A stretch of DNA of 64,000 nt from Rotaria sp. Silwood1 (taxonomy: Eukaryota; Rotifera; Eurotatoria; Philodinida; Philodinidae): contig CAJNOP010000025.1 of NCBI GenBank assembly GCA_905250075.1, positions 625,530-689,529 of the forward strand, given 5' to 3'. Below the pieces are notes generated by a model. That model made no database searches. It was not told where the DNA came from and saw only the letters and a program-made list of their open reading frames with translations. The position numbers and the translations under genes are program-made. This document shows positions 25,915 through 38,544 of this stretch, one piece after another (the first letter of the stretch is position 1; each line of letters opens with the position of its first letter).

Positions 25915-26232
25915 TAAATTGATCATAAATATGAATAAATTGTTTATAGTCGATATTTTGAGTAGCACATCGTGTACAAATAAGAGTCCTATGTAAATGT
26001 CTTTCAAAAGCTACACAATGTATATCAGAATGAAGCTAACAATTTATTTCATCATACATTGTTTCTAGTCAAAGTTGAGCAGCAGGTAAATAAACAGTAT
26101 TTGTTGATGATGTTACATATGGTTTTATTTTAGCTGTTATATGATCATCATGAATAGGAAGTTTAATTAATGTAAATTCTTGTGGTTCAACACTTTCACT
26201 ACTACTTCGATGATCATTCAGACATGGTTGAC
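25915..26232 (-). pseudogene. Relic of an unidentified gene, two in-frame stops
   Basis: About 105 codons on the minus strand, with the same codon preferences as the intact genes, include KLPIHDDHITAKIKPYVTSS, TVYLPAAQL and RTLICTRCATQNIDYKQF. TGA and TAG interrupt the frame near 26062 and 26038. The CTRC motif hints at a zinc-binding site. I do not recognise the family. Confidence 0.4.
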
Positions 26233-28856
26233 GGGTGTGAGTTTAGGTATAGATCTTTCCTTTACTCACACCCCACACCCAATTTATCTATAATCTCCTT
26301 ATATCTTCCAAGTACATACTTGTAGTTTTTCTAAATAGAACTATGAGACAGTTCGTTTTGTCTTCAAATTAAAGTCAATATGAATACATAGTTTTTATCT
26401 GAATAGAATTTTCAAATTGATTATCATTTGTCTTTTTTACATAAGAATTTTGATCTTTGTGATGTTAAACAAAACATTAAAAAACCTATGATATATCATG
26501 ACATAAAATTTCGCTTTTCTCCTCATTATAGAAAATTAACTATGAAAAATTTGACATGATCAAATTTTATTTTCATTTAAAACAAACTGTCGATGATGTG
26601 TTGAATCAAATGAGAGAAGTTACAATGTTATTGATTAAAAAGTAAAATTTAAGAACAATAATGAGAAAATTTAGAAATGAATTTTGTTTTTTGAATTTGA
26701 GAAAAAAAAATATATGAAAATAGCATATTGAAAACAGTTCGAAATGGAATTTTTTAAAAAAACATAAGAAATAATACAAACTACACATAATAATAATTTA
26801 TTTAATCTTAATAGCAAGAAAAATAACAATTTTTCGAAAATTGAAAAAAATGTTTTGAAAAACTTTCAACAAAATAAAACAATAATAAGATCGATGTTTG
26901 TTTGAAAAGTCTCTTAAGATTTGATTGTTCAACGAAAATTGATCTCTTGAAATCTATACTTTTGTTTTTGAAAGAGAAATTTCGTTTTATCTTCTTATGA
27001 AGAAAAATTCAATTTGGAATTTTCTTCAACAAATGTGACTTTTTGAGATGAATGAAGAGTTTTAAATAAATATAATCAAGTTAATTTTTCTTCAATTATC
27101 TATTAATAGTTATATATTCACTTATTTTTATCAATATGATAATTTGAGTAATTTTTCAAAGTTTGAAATAGAATAAATTTTAATATGAAATATATTTCAA
27201 TCATATCTTCTTGGTCTAATATTAAAGAAAAATATGAAAAAATATTGGTATTAAATCAAAAAACAACAATTATAATAGATATTATCTTGAATTTTTAATG
27301 GCTTATTACATGTTATAGTTAATTGTTATTGTTGTTGTTGTTGCTTTTGTTTTAAAATGAATTTACGAATGAATAACATAGTTTTGTCTTATTAAGAAAC
27401 ATTATAAATCCAATTAAGAGATGATGATGATGTTAAATTGTTGATAAAATAATTGAATATTTTTCATTTTTATATGAAAATATATGATGATATCAATAAA
27501 TTGTTGTGAGAAGAGATCTACATTAAATTATCTAAAAATAAAAATAAACATATTAATGAAAGATAAATGAAAGAATATTGTTTTATTTCGAAAAATATTA
27601 TGATTTTTCTTTAGTTAAATTTAACAAATTATATAGATGTACATTTAGTATTACGAAAAACAAAAAAAAAAACGTTATTTTTGTTTATTTCAAAGTAAAC
27701 AAATCGAATGAATTTCGATTGAATAAAAAAAAAAACAAAAAAGGAAAATATTAATATATGTTTACTTAAATTAGATCATCCAACGGATTCATATGATTAA
27801 AAGCTATAAGAAATATATGAATGTGATGATACTATGATTAAAATAAAATAACTATTAGTAGATAAAGAGAAGAAATCATAGAGAGAGTTGTACAAGTAAG
27901 TGAGAGATAATGAAAAAGAAGTTGAATATTTTTTTTGTTTTTTATTTTCAAAATATTGTTGTTGTTTTAAGGAGATCATTTATTAGAAGTAAACTAAATT
28001 GATCGGTTGACTTAAACTCGAATCCATAATCAATAGATAGATATTTATTTCATTCTATTTGTTTGGCTAGACTATAAATAAATTATGAAAATATATTTCA
28101 ATAGATGTCTGATGTAATCGATAATTTATTTCTAAGATATTCAAACATTATTTTTAGTTTTTTTTCTTTCCTTTTATTATCAAAGATAATCAACTAAAAA
28201 TCTCCTCTATGTTTTAACTCAATGCATTGATTTTTTTCTATTAATGACAATGATAAATGAGTATTATTAAAGAACGGGACAAAATTTCTACATTATTTTC
28301 GTTTTTATTATAGCATTGTAACAGAAAATCATAAATATTTCATTCATTTGTTGTTAAAAAGAGCAAAGTATCTACTGTAGTACAAAAATATACTAATCAA
28401 TACCATTAAAAATATTTCATACAAGCTAAAAAAAACTTTAGAAAAGAAAGTATTGAAAAGTTCTGATGGAAGTTTTTTTGAACTTGAGAAAAATTTTATT
28501 TAACATGACTAATTTTATTTCTATTCTTCTAATCTGAATTTTGCATCGTACAAATATTGAAATGTTGTAGCATAAAAAAAGAACTCCTTTATATTCATGG
28601 AGGGCACAAGCTAAAGTTTTCAAGGGAAGCAATAAATATTTAAATAGATAATAATAATTAAGTTTACTATCTTAAAATCTTCATATAGTCAGTTTATTTA
28701 TATTCAAAATATTTTTTTTTCTTTTGTTGTTATTCGATACAAATTCATTTAAAATAGTATTTAGATCAATGTCAAAGGTATGCTCAACATTTATTTAAGA
28801 TAAACTAGATAATCCTTATTGAACTATTGTATTTCGAATATATGTTTTAAGTTATC
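26233..28856. other. AT-rich spacer, no gene recognised
   Basis: Very A/T-rich, with a short GTT microsatellite near 27330 and homopolymer runs. The short open frames are composed mainly of F, K, I, Y and S and are not credible genes. Confidence 0.5.
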
Positions 28857-29591
28857 TTAAGTGGACTCCCTTTCCGGACCTAAAACTTCCAGTTTCTTCA
28901 TTTTTTTTTCATATTTTTGTGGTTGACATATGGATTTAAATACCCTCTATCTAATGAGCACATTTTAAGAAGACAAAACCATCTTTTTGCATGTGAAAAA
29001 TCTCGAAAAAAAAACTCAATTTTATAGTAAAAAAAGCCAAAAATGCAATTTTCTTTTCGTTGTTCTCAAAATCAGATTCTTAAACAAAAAATTGAAGTTT
29101 TTTCACTTTTATCCTAAACGGTAGAACCGATTGGGCTCAAACTGTTTTTTATGAGTACTTCAGTCAAATCGGGGTGCATGTTTTTTTTTTCTCTTGAAAA
29201 TATTGTACCTATGAAGTTTGGCAAGTTTTACAAAATTAGTACCGTCCGAAAAAAAGATTTTTTTAATAGTTTTTGATAGTGCCTACAGTATTCTGCTTCT
29301 CCTGTGCCTCAGAAGCAATATTTTTCAAATAAAAAAAAACACATATCCAGATTTGTTCCTAGTTATCGCAGAAAAATTTCAGCTCAAAAGAACGTAGTAT
29401 AGCCGTTTGCCAGGGAAAAATTTTAGGTCATTTTTAATCTTTGGCGTTCTAACATCTCTCTAAAGAAAGTATCTGGGAAATCTGAGTCTATGACAACTTT
29501 TATTCTATTCATCGAGATCTATCTGCCTGAAAGTTTCAAATATTTTCGTCTAACCATTCTCTGGAAACATCGGAAAGAGGAGTCTCCTTAA
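28857..29591. mobile_element. TTAA-flanked MITE, GTGGACTCCCTTTCCG ends
   Basis: TTAA at 28857-28860 and 29588-29591. The left end GTGGACTCCCTTTCCG is matched by the complement of CGGAAAGAGGAGTCTCC at the right end. The 735-bp interior is non-coding. Same target and size class as the element at 23727-24462 but different ends, so a second family served by a similar transposase. Confidence 0.75.
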
Positions 29592-29883
29592 GAATGAGAA
29601 GCTTCATTCACACACCTATACACCAACTGGAGTCATTCATAAGATTTTCAGCGAATTAGTAATTTCATAAGTAATAGATGACAACTATCTTCTACCAAAA
29701 AAGTTTTCCACTAATATTTATGTCAATTGATTTTTGTGATCAGATGTTACCTTATACCTACGTTCTTCAGTTCTTAATGCATCATAATTTGTACTATAAA
29801 AATCAGCAATTTAGTTTAATTCACCATCACTTAAAAAGACTTCTGTTTAAAAAAACTTTTCACATATGACTTTTAATTACATT

Positions 29884-30464
29884 TACAGGGTGATCAAAAA
29901 GTCATCGAGTAGTCTTTGATTGTGAATAACTTTCGATAGGAATCTGATAGAGATCTTCAGTTTTCATCATTGGAAAGAGAAGATGAAGGCGCATTGAATC
30001 ATATGTTACAAATTTTCCTAGCAAGGCTTATGAAATTTTTTCTATTCAGATTTCTGAAAATGAGTATTCGCATGCGATAACCAAAGTAGCTTTTTAATTT
30101 TCGCGAATGTATTAAAGCTACCGATTGAAGATATACAAAACAATGCAAAACTTACATTTTGAGCTTTAGTCGGTCAGGAATTATAAGCATCTACTGATAG
30201 ACTTTGGGCAAATTTTGAAAAATTCAGATTCTCTATTTTTTACTTTTTGATAAAAATCCATTTTCGTGATCATAGGCGATATGTTGATTTTCAAAAATCA
30301 CAATACAAAAAACCTTGTAAAGCTTGCCAGAAAAATCTATAATATATGATTTGATGCGCCTTCATCTCCTATTTCCATCGGTGAAAATCGCAGGTCTCTA
30401 TCATGTTCTTCTCAAAAGTTATTCACAATCAAAGACTATCCGGTGAGTTTTGGACCACTTTGTA
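29884..30464. mobile_element. Mariner-like MITE with TA target
   Basis: TA at both ends. The left terminus CAGGGTGATCAAAAAGTCA and right terminus (complement) CAAAGTGGTCCAAAACTCA diverge, but the next 30 nt, around TAGTCTTTGATTGTGAATAA, are identical in inverted orientation. The CAGGGTGGTCC-type end is shared with the element at 35638. No transposase. Confidence 0.75.
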
Positions 30465-30479
30465 TATTATTTTTATTAA

Positions 30480-31330
30480 ATTTTTCTTTAACTGATGCTA
30501 AGATTACATCTAATAGTTCATAAAAATAGTTTATACTATATGAATCTTTGACATATACTGTGTTCGATACAGCATCACCAGCATCTATACCTGTAGAAAA
30601 TTTTCATATTTGATGCTCATCAGGTCCATCAACATTATCGATTACACAATCATTCTTAGTTTCATAATGAATTCAATTCAAGTCTTGTGCATTTGTTTTT
30701 ATTACACTCATTTTCTTTTTTCTTGTTCAATTATATAATACCAGTCGACCTTAAATTTCTTAATGAAAATAGATCTTAGATGTACATGTTGAAAGTGCAC
30801 CGTCAGGAAAAAATAAAATCAGTCCATAGCGTATAAACTTTCATTTTCCAACTACTACAATATGGGAATACCAGAGAAAGCAATAACTTTTTAATACTAC
30901 CCCTAATTTTCTGTAGGGAAAGCAATTGCTTACCATTGCATCTATGGCGTGCCGCCTATGCTTTGAAAAGTTGTTCAACACTCAGTAATGCTTCAGCACT
31001 ATGGTAGCATCCAACATTATCTGACCTAAAATGTACATATTTCATATCAGATGTTATTTACTGAAGATATAGAAAGATATGTCGAAGAATAGAGATAACT
31101 GTTTGAGCATTTTGGATACATTAATTAAATACATGACAGAAGACCTTATGTTGAAAAAATTGATTAACTGAATTATGTTTCACAGCTATCTCTTATACAT
31201 CTAGTGATGAACAATACGTAAAAGAAGTACTTTTCACTCTTCAATATACTGAACTTGTTGTTACATCCGATGAATTAGACGGTCGCATTCTGCTGGATCT
31301 GTTTAATATTGCCAGATAAATCTATGAATT
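30480..31330. pseudogene. Decayed coding fragments, family unknown
   Basis: A minus-strand patch at about 30520-30670 reads NDCVIDNVDGPDEHQ, a stop, then KFSTGIDAGDAVSNTVYVKD. A plus-strand patch at about 31190-31310 reads SSDEQYVKEVLFTLQYTELV and on. Both use gene-like codons and both are broken. They may belong to different dead genes. Confidence 0.3.
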
Positions 31331-31404
31331 TTATATAAAGTAGTTTTGAGCAATTCGTATCGATCACATTTTTCATCATGATCATGATCGTAGTCCTGTT
31401 ATCA

Positions 31405-31611
31405 ATATTTACTAACAGTAACGCTGAGACCGAATGTTGAACAATGATCAGGTACTGGACTGTTGGATAAAACGTGAACCTTGTAATCTGCTTTCAAGTA
31501 ATTTCGACGGTTCTGAAGATCTCGTTTCAATTCAGCAGCATCGAGTGGAATCAAATTTTTGAGAGAAAGAAGTAGACAAAAATAATTGCAATAACTAGTT
31601 TGCACTTGCAA
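31405..31611 (-). pseudogene. Fragment of an unidentified conserved-looking gene
   Basis: A minus-strand frame contains LIPLDAAELKRDLQNRRNYL and KVHVLSNSPVPDHCSTFGLS. The DHC motif and charged spacing suggest part of a zinc-binding protein. I recall similar patterns in unnamed transposon-linked animal proteins, but I cannot name the family. No continuation was found on either side. Confidence 0.35.
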
Positions 31612-32059
31612 CTCAGCTAGCGATCTGTATTATCTCTTAGCTTTCTTAGCAATCTAAGAATTCAGTTACATTAAACAGACATATGCCCAGATAATATCAA
31701 GAAGAATCGATAAAATTTGTCATTTGATAAAGCATATTCGAAAAATTTGATTTAATTTTTTTTAGATAGAGTTATGTAGATCAGAATGCACATAGATATC
31801 ATTACTTGGTTCTTTTTTAGTTAAGAAAAGGTATAACACATCTCAATATCTAGATTTCAATTATATTTCATAAGTAAGCAGCATTGATGTTTATAATTTA
31901 TTGATAAAGAAAATCAAGACTCTGTTCATGCTCAATTCACAATACAAAGATAAAGATCTTTTTTAAACTTTAGACTTGAGTTCATGGGGAATTTGAATTT
32001 TCCACAAATTCCAAAACGAACCAATCAGAATCGGCAAAAACTTAAACGCAGCATCTTCT

Positions 32060-32600
32060 GGTATCATTACGGCGGTATAGTGGGGTACAAGGGTATATTT
32101 TATACCACCATTGTGGTATTGTGGTATAGTGGTATAAGGCTATCAGGGTATATTTTNNNNNNNNNNATTGTGGTATTGTGGTATAGTGGTATAAGGCTAT
32201 CAGGGTATATTTTCTACCACCATTGTGGTATTGTGGTATAAGGCTATATTTTATACTACTATTGTGGTATTGTGGTATAAGGCTAAAAGGCTGTATTTTC
32301 TACCACCATTGTAGAATTGTGGTATAAGGAGTATATGTTATACGATCATTGCGCTACAGTGATATAAGTGGTATAAAATATACCACCACTGTGGTGTTGT
32401 GGTATAGTGGTATATGCTATAGCACGGTTGTGGTATTGTGATATAGTGGTGTAAGTGATATATTTTATACGAGCATTGTGATATTGTGTGCTGAGGGGTG
32501 TATTTTATATCATCATTGTGGTATAGTAGTGTAAGTGGTATTTTTTAATGCACCATTGAGGTATTATGGTATAGTGGTATAAGGGGTATTTTGTATACCA
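32060..32600 (+). repeat. Minisatellite based on GGTATAGTGGTATAAGG
   Basis: Degenerate tandem units combine ACCACCATTGTGGTATTGTG and GTATAGTGGTATAAGGCTAT with spacers, about 50-65 bp per unit. The units contain self-complementary ATACCACCA/TGGTGGTAT segments. A 10-N run (32157-32166) interrupts it, probably because assembly failed in the repeat. Unit identity falls to the right. Confidence 0.75.
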
Positions 32601-32839
32601 CAAAGATAATAGTACTAACAGCAATGTCAGTAGTAGGACGAACATGAATATGAATATTTACCGTGATGATTGAGATAATGATGAGCATTATAGGAATTCT
32701 ATGGGATAATGTATTTGTAGAGGTTCTGAAGAATTCAGCAGTGTGTAAAGACTTGTAATCTCTGCATTGCATCTTCAGGAGTACTAATATATGTTCTGTT
32801 ATACATATTGTTTGAATGAAACACTGTATTGAATTGAAA

Positions 32840-33455
32840 ATCTATGGAACTTGTCCATATGGAAGGTAAGGCAAATGAAATCAATGGTTGGCTTGTAGAG
32901 CGTGAAAAGGCTGCTAAAAATGGTGGTACTTCATATAGATATTAGGGTTTCAGAATTTCTTTTGATGTATTTACTCAGGGTATTCATTTTATTACTGTAC
33001 AGGTCTTCGTTTAAAACATAATCTTTGGGGGTGGAATGATTACACTACATTAGTTTTAGCAAAAGATAGATCTCTTCTCGACTACGGGTATGACTATTGG
33101 GAGAAATTTTTGAAATATCTCAGTACATCTCCGGAAGCAAGTTGGTATAGAGAAACATGGGAGGCATATCTTATATCTACATCAACTGGTTGAAGTGTCT
33201 ATAAATCTATGGAATTAAGAAAAAATAATTTTTTTATAAATCGTTATATACAAAGGGCACATCATACAAATCTAGATGTTCTTTCATTCTTCTGTATACA
33301 TCAGAGCCAAAGAAATTATTTTAAAAGATCATCCTTAAGTATTGAAAGATTCATTCACAAATATATATATCCACCTTAAGATTCTATTGCAATTACGAAA
33401 ATTTGGGAAATACGAAGTTCTTTATTCCAAAATCATAATCCATTATCTCCTATTG
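32840..33455 (+). pseudogene. Relic of an unidentified protein gene
   Basis: MELVHMEGKANEINGWLVER opens the region. After a stop and a frame change, LRLKHNLWGWNDYTTLVLAK, DYGYDYWEKFLKYLSTSPEA and SWYRETWEAYLISTSTG follow, then a stop, then SVYKSMELRKNNFFINRYIQ. The W/Y-rich coding character is real, but stops and frame changes show decay. An intron between about 32947 and 33000 could explain the first break, because an AG precedes GTCTTCG near 33003. Confidence 0.4.
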
Positions 33456-33823
33456 GTAAATTCTTTTTTTTTTCTTTTGTTTCTTTTCCTTTTTCTTTTT
33501 TTTTGTTCGCATTTATAATATTAAGTAACTGAACACCTTTTTGTGTACTATGTTGTTACGTCCTAGGAGGAGAGATATATCACATAGAAACGAATCGAAA
33601 AATATTTTTTACATTTCATGTGATGAAGTTTACTTTTTTTTAATTTTTTTTTGTTATAATTAATAATTAGTAACCCTAACGAGATCAATAAAATTGTTAT
33701 GTTAAAAAAAGGGTATTCATTTTATTATTATTTGTGATTTATGATTAATACAATTATAGATATTGACCCTCCTACTATCATTCGTTTTCTGTGAATGATT
33801 TTATTGCGGTAATGACCATGGGT

Positions 33824-34790
33824 ATTAACGGGTGGGCCATAAAGAACTGCCCTCTCAGTATTTTGGAGATTTGTCGGCTATTATCCCTATGATTAAAATA
33901 TCTTTTTTTATCAAAAGATGGCGCTTGAAATTCTCTACAAAACCATATATGACCAGTTCTCCAAAACTGTTTTAGATAATTTGAAAAAAATGAAAAGTAA
34001 AGCCATGTAAAAAACTATAAAATGTAACGGATTGGATATAATGAATGGCCACGCTTTGCGCCCAATTTTTTTGATCACTTACGTCGCTCTGTTAGAGGAA
34101 CAAAATATACCAAAAGATGCAACGTGAAAAGCTCTACAATTTACATAAGACCACTCATTTTATAGTTGCCCTTTTTGTTTTCAAAATGGACAAAATTTTT
34201 GAGGAATCAAATTTTGGCCGCGCAATTTTTGGTACAAGACGGATTGTTTTTTTCTTATTTCATCCTGCTATTACCTGATATGCTTCATTAAAGAATAAAT
34301 AAAATGCACCACAAAATGCAGCGTGAAAAGCTCTACAATTTACAAAAAATAATTATAAAAAATGAAATAAGAAAAAAGCGAATTCACTTTGTACCAAAAA
34401 TTGCGCGGCCAAAATTTGATTCCTCAAAAATTTTGTTCATTTTGAAAACAAAAAGGGCATCTATAAAATAAGTGGTCTTATGTAAATTGTAGAACTTTTC
34501 ACGCTGCATCTTTTGGTATATTTTATTCTTCTAATAGGGCAAATTGGGTGCAAAGCGTGACCATTCATTATATCCAATCGGTTACATTTTACAGTTTTTT
34601 GCATGCCTTTATTTTCCATCCTTTTCAAATGCATCTAAAACAGTTTTGGGGACTGATCGTATATGGTTTTGTAGAGAATTTCAAGCGCTATCTTTTGATA
34701 AAAAAATATGTTTTAATCACAGGGATAATAGAAGAAAAATCTTAAAAATACTGAGAGGGCAGTTCTTTATGGCCCACCCGTTATTATTAA
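33824..34790. repeat. Near-complete palindrome (foldback element), 0.97 kb
   Basis: The ends are TAACGGGTGG and CCACCCGTTA. Arms of over 400 nt match as inverted copies, for example GGGCCATAAAGAACTGCCCT with its complement at 34755-34775, and CCAAAAATTGCGCGGCC (34395) with its complement near 34207. The loop lies at about 34255-34370. A 117-codon open frame at 34544-34897 lies across the right arm and is incidental. The target duplication is unclear (T/A-rich flanks). Confidence 0.8.
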
Positions 34791-34944
34791 GTATTGGTTT
34801 TCTGTTATATTTTATGTTAATACTACTATTTAAACATGATGTGATTAGATTATTGTTAACATTTGTAGCACTTGTTTTTTCTAAACATCTAATTTGAAAA
34901 AAAATGCAGAAAATCGACAATTATAAAATAATATTTTAAAAATA

Positions 34945-35219
34945 ATGAAGACAGCCGAATTTCAAAATATTCACCACATAAGATTTCGTTATCTATTCAC
35001 TGGTACCATCGTGGTATGTAAAAATCATTCACACAAAACAAAATATATATAGATTGTAGTAGAAATTAAAATTTAATGAAATTTAAAATTCTCTTAGGAA
35101 GAAGTAAAATTTGAATTTGTGTTATAGGAATATTTAAAATTCTCCTGAAGTAGAAATTAAAATTTTAATTTTTCCTAGAAGAATTTTAAATTCTACTGAA
35201 TTTGAATTTCTACTACAAC

Positions 35220-35250
<31 letters not shown>

Positions 35251-36065
35251 GCAAAATCTATTACGCAATATTATGTATGTAACAGCATAATGTATGTCAG
35301 CAAATTTTCAGGAATAGATTAATTTATTCACCGCATGCCAAAAATTATATAAATATAATAATTAACTTAATATAATTTAATATTTTTTCTGTTACCAATT
35401 GTTATGTCTGATGATGGCATCTGTGAACACATGACGAAATATTATGTAGTAAATATTTTGAAATTTGGGTCTCTATTTTATTTTTAATGAATTATGCTAT
35501 TATTGTCTATTTTCTATATTTTTTTAATATAATATTCGTATAGCATAAAAATGGATGCGTTAATAAGTTAATTGTTTTATTTATACTTTTTTGGTATATG
35601 ATGAATAAATTAATTTATTGTTTAAAATGTACTGATATACAGGGTGGTCCAGAAGTTACCTACCATAAAGGAGGATATACGATAATAACTGATGATAAAG
35701 TGTTAATGATACTTTTCATACATTTTATTGATGTAGAGAGCTGAAATTTTTATCATACCTATATCTAATCAAGATCTTTATAGACTGAAAGCTTTAGCTC
35801 TCTAAATCAATACAATGTATGAAAAGTATCATTAACAATTTATCATCAGTTAATATCGGATATCCATTATGGTAGGTAGCTTCTGGACCACCCTGTACAT
35901 TGTGGTTTCATATATATAATATCATGTGATACATTTGGATATATATATATATATTGTTTTGTGTTAGTGATTTTTACGTTCGATGATGGAATCTGTGAAT
36001 AGGTACCGAAATATCACATGGTGAATTTTTTTGAAATTTGACTGTCTTTATTATCTTTAATATAT
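34945..36065. repeat. 1.1-kb element with about 115-bp terminal inverted repeats
   Basis: The left end (34945-35060) and right end (35945-36065) are inverted copies sharing GTGAATAG, ACGAAATnTnACATGGTGAA and TTTTGAAATTnG. A third, forward copy of the same motif lies at 35380-35480. The arms end in ATATATA tracts. The 35638-35897 MITE is nested in the middle, so it inserted later. Confidence 0.6.
35638..35897. mobile_element. Mariner-like palindromic MITE, 260 bp
   Basis: TA duplications flank CAGGGTGGTCCAGAAGTTAC on the left and GTAGCTTCTGGACCACCCTG on the right. The inversion runs through nearly the whole element (ATGATACTTTTCATACATT against AATGTATGAAAAGTATCAT). No coding capacity. Young-looking because the arms are highly alike. 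Confidence 0.88.
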
Positions 36066-36928
36066 ACCTGATTTCATTTGATTTATTTTAATTTTTATGG
36101 TAATCTATTCGTTATTATTTCTAGGCCAATCTGTTTTAAATCTCTTCCTACATATATATATATATATATATTGTTTTTCAATATCTCTTGTCTTCCTATA
36201 ACATATCTATTTTCTGCATTTTCTAAAGTCAGAGTTGATCTGATTTGCTTGCAATTCATAACAGACATAATATGTACAAAATGGAAATGAATAATGCGCG
36301 ATTCAGAGTTTTTTTTTTTATTTATCATACTTAGTGTTATCAGCATTATAATAAATGTTCTACGTGATATGGTAGTAATGGATATGGATAAATTGTAGGA
36401 AGTTTCAATTTTGGCAATTTTTCAAGGGTGTTCTCATTTTTGGGCACTGTCATGAAAGAACATGAAAAATCTAGAATATCGCTATCATTCGTCAAAACCA
36501 AAATGAAACCAAGCGATTCTTGAAAGTTAGAAATTTGAAGCTTGTTGTGACACGTATACGACATTATGTGTTAAGTAAGACACACCGTCACTCTTTGTTT
36601 ATTATTTGTCATCTGGCAGATTAATGAAAGGTTGATAATGTTGATACATATATTCTGTAAGTATTTGTTGTTATAAAAAAAAATATATGTTCTTTTGTTT
36701 TCTCGTTCTCTTTCTCTATGTGTATGCTTCTTTCGTTCTTCTCGATGATTGAAAATTGTTCGCTCTTTTGTTCCCTTTCATCTAACTTCTCTATATTCGT
36801 CTCTGTTCTCTCAGGGTCAAACAAACATTGATATGACCTTGATGTGTTCTTGTTTTTGTTACGTAATAATATTTCTATTACGCACTAATATTTCTATTGC
36901 GTATTTTGTATACGTTATACTGTATCGT

Positions 36929-36959
<31 letters not shown>

Positions 36960-37800
36960 TTTTTTTTTCTTCTATTCGGGTGTGATTATTGTTGTTAGTT
37001 CGTATTATGGTTAATGTTGATATTCTGTTTACTTATTGAAATAAAGATTGAACTCACGTTCAAATAAAACACAAACTTACATATTCAAAAATATATCACA
37101 ACTTTCTAACAAATAATGGACTCATGCAATTTCGGTTATTTTTTTTATGCATAGTAGGTGAGCAAAACAATTAAATCATATGATAGATGTTTATATGATT
37201 AAATAATGATGATAAACTATAAGATATATAGGAAATTATGTCACATAATGGTTGCATTAATACTAATAATAATATTAGTAGTAGTAGTATTAGTACGATA
37301 TAAGGCTTTCAGATATCAGGACCCATCACTAGTAGCGCAATATACACACATTTATGTCTTGGACTGTTGGCGATCATCATATATGATGTACTATATATGT
37401 AATGACTCATAATTATCTTTACATACACACTTCATCATATATTGTTTTGCTTTGTGCTTGTATTATGTATAAAAACATGAACAAAACTGCACGTGTATCA
37501 TTTCACTTTTATTCCTTCAAAAAATGCAAGTCCTGTTGATAAATATTAAAAGGCAATATTTTAATTATAAAAAACTCTGGTTAACAAATAACTAAACAAA
37601 GAATGTGTTAATAGAAAAGACTAGCCATTTGGTGGTTTTATATTCTACTAATAACATATGTTTTGATCGGTTTATAACCTCGTATCGTATAAACATTAAT
37701 TCAACTAGTAGCGTACTCACAATTCGAATAAAAAAAAATTCAATCATCAACATATTTGATCTTTATCAAAATCTTGTCCGCTCTTGCATATTATCTGACT
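36066..37800. other. AT-rich spacer with TA microsatellites
   Basis: TA runs occur at about 36152-36170 and 36935-36960. No gene recognised; the small open frames on both strands are F/I/Y-rich. Confidence 0.5.
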
Positions 37801-37801
37801 A

Positions 37802-37980
37802 CACTGTAAAAAGGCGTACAATAATAAACCCTACAAAAGGGTTTCTTACCTTCATAAGTCCTTTCTCAAATTTTCATACGCCCTTCTGAGAATTTATGAA
37901 AAAAGTACTAAACCATTGAAGGGTTTATGAAAGTACCAAACGCTTTTGTAGGGTTTATTGTTATACACTTTTTTATAGTG
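37802..37980. mobile_element. Short MITE with CACTRTAAAAA ends
   Basis: The left end CACTGTAAAAAGGCGTA and right end (complement) CACTATAAAAAAGTGTA are followed on both sides by CAATAATAAACCCTACAAAA-like sequence. Arms of about 55-75 nt. The target duplication is not clear, so the superfamily is open. Confidence 0.6.
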
Positions 37981-38544
37981 ATAGTCAGCCATTTTTATTA
38001 TAACGAAAAAAATATTTCGCACTAGAGAAATGAAAAGCTTAGAAGTTAAATTCTGTGTTGTTCATTTCTGCTATTATATCTTTATGGTATAAGGATAAAT
38101 GATCTACATTCTTCTTCACTAAGTTTAGAATTTTTTTTTGCTAATTAAAATAATGTTACTGTGACATTTAGAATTTAGAATTCCATCATCGGTGATATAA
38201 CACTCTACTTTAAGTAAAATTAGAGTTTTTTTTCTCGTTAAAAGTTATTTACAACTTGCTTTTTGAATATAACGGTTATTAAAGCAAATGCTTCATTATC
38301 GAGTATTATACTCAATACAGAATACATTGACCCAAACAGTATATATTGATGTTTTTTTAACTGTAAAACGAAATCCAATGTTTTAGAAAAGATAAGTGAA
38401 CACAAGAATACTGGTACTAAATACTGATAAATTATGAACACTTGATAATTGTTTTAACATACTCCATCTTACTTTTTACTGAAAATAAGGTATTGGTCTA
38501 TTATTCATACAAAATTAGTTTTTATTTTGAATTATTTTTATCCG

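Noticed and set aside
34544-34897. 117-codon open frame on the plus strand
   Set aside because: It lies across the right arm of a palindromic element and has no family resemblance; the arm's inverse has no matching frame.
34945-36065. Long terminal repeat retrotransposon
   Set aside because: The two end copies are inverted, not direct, and there is no reverse transcriptase or tRNA primer site.
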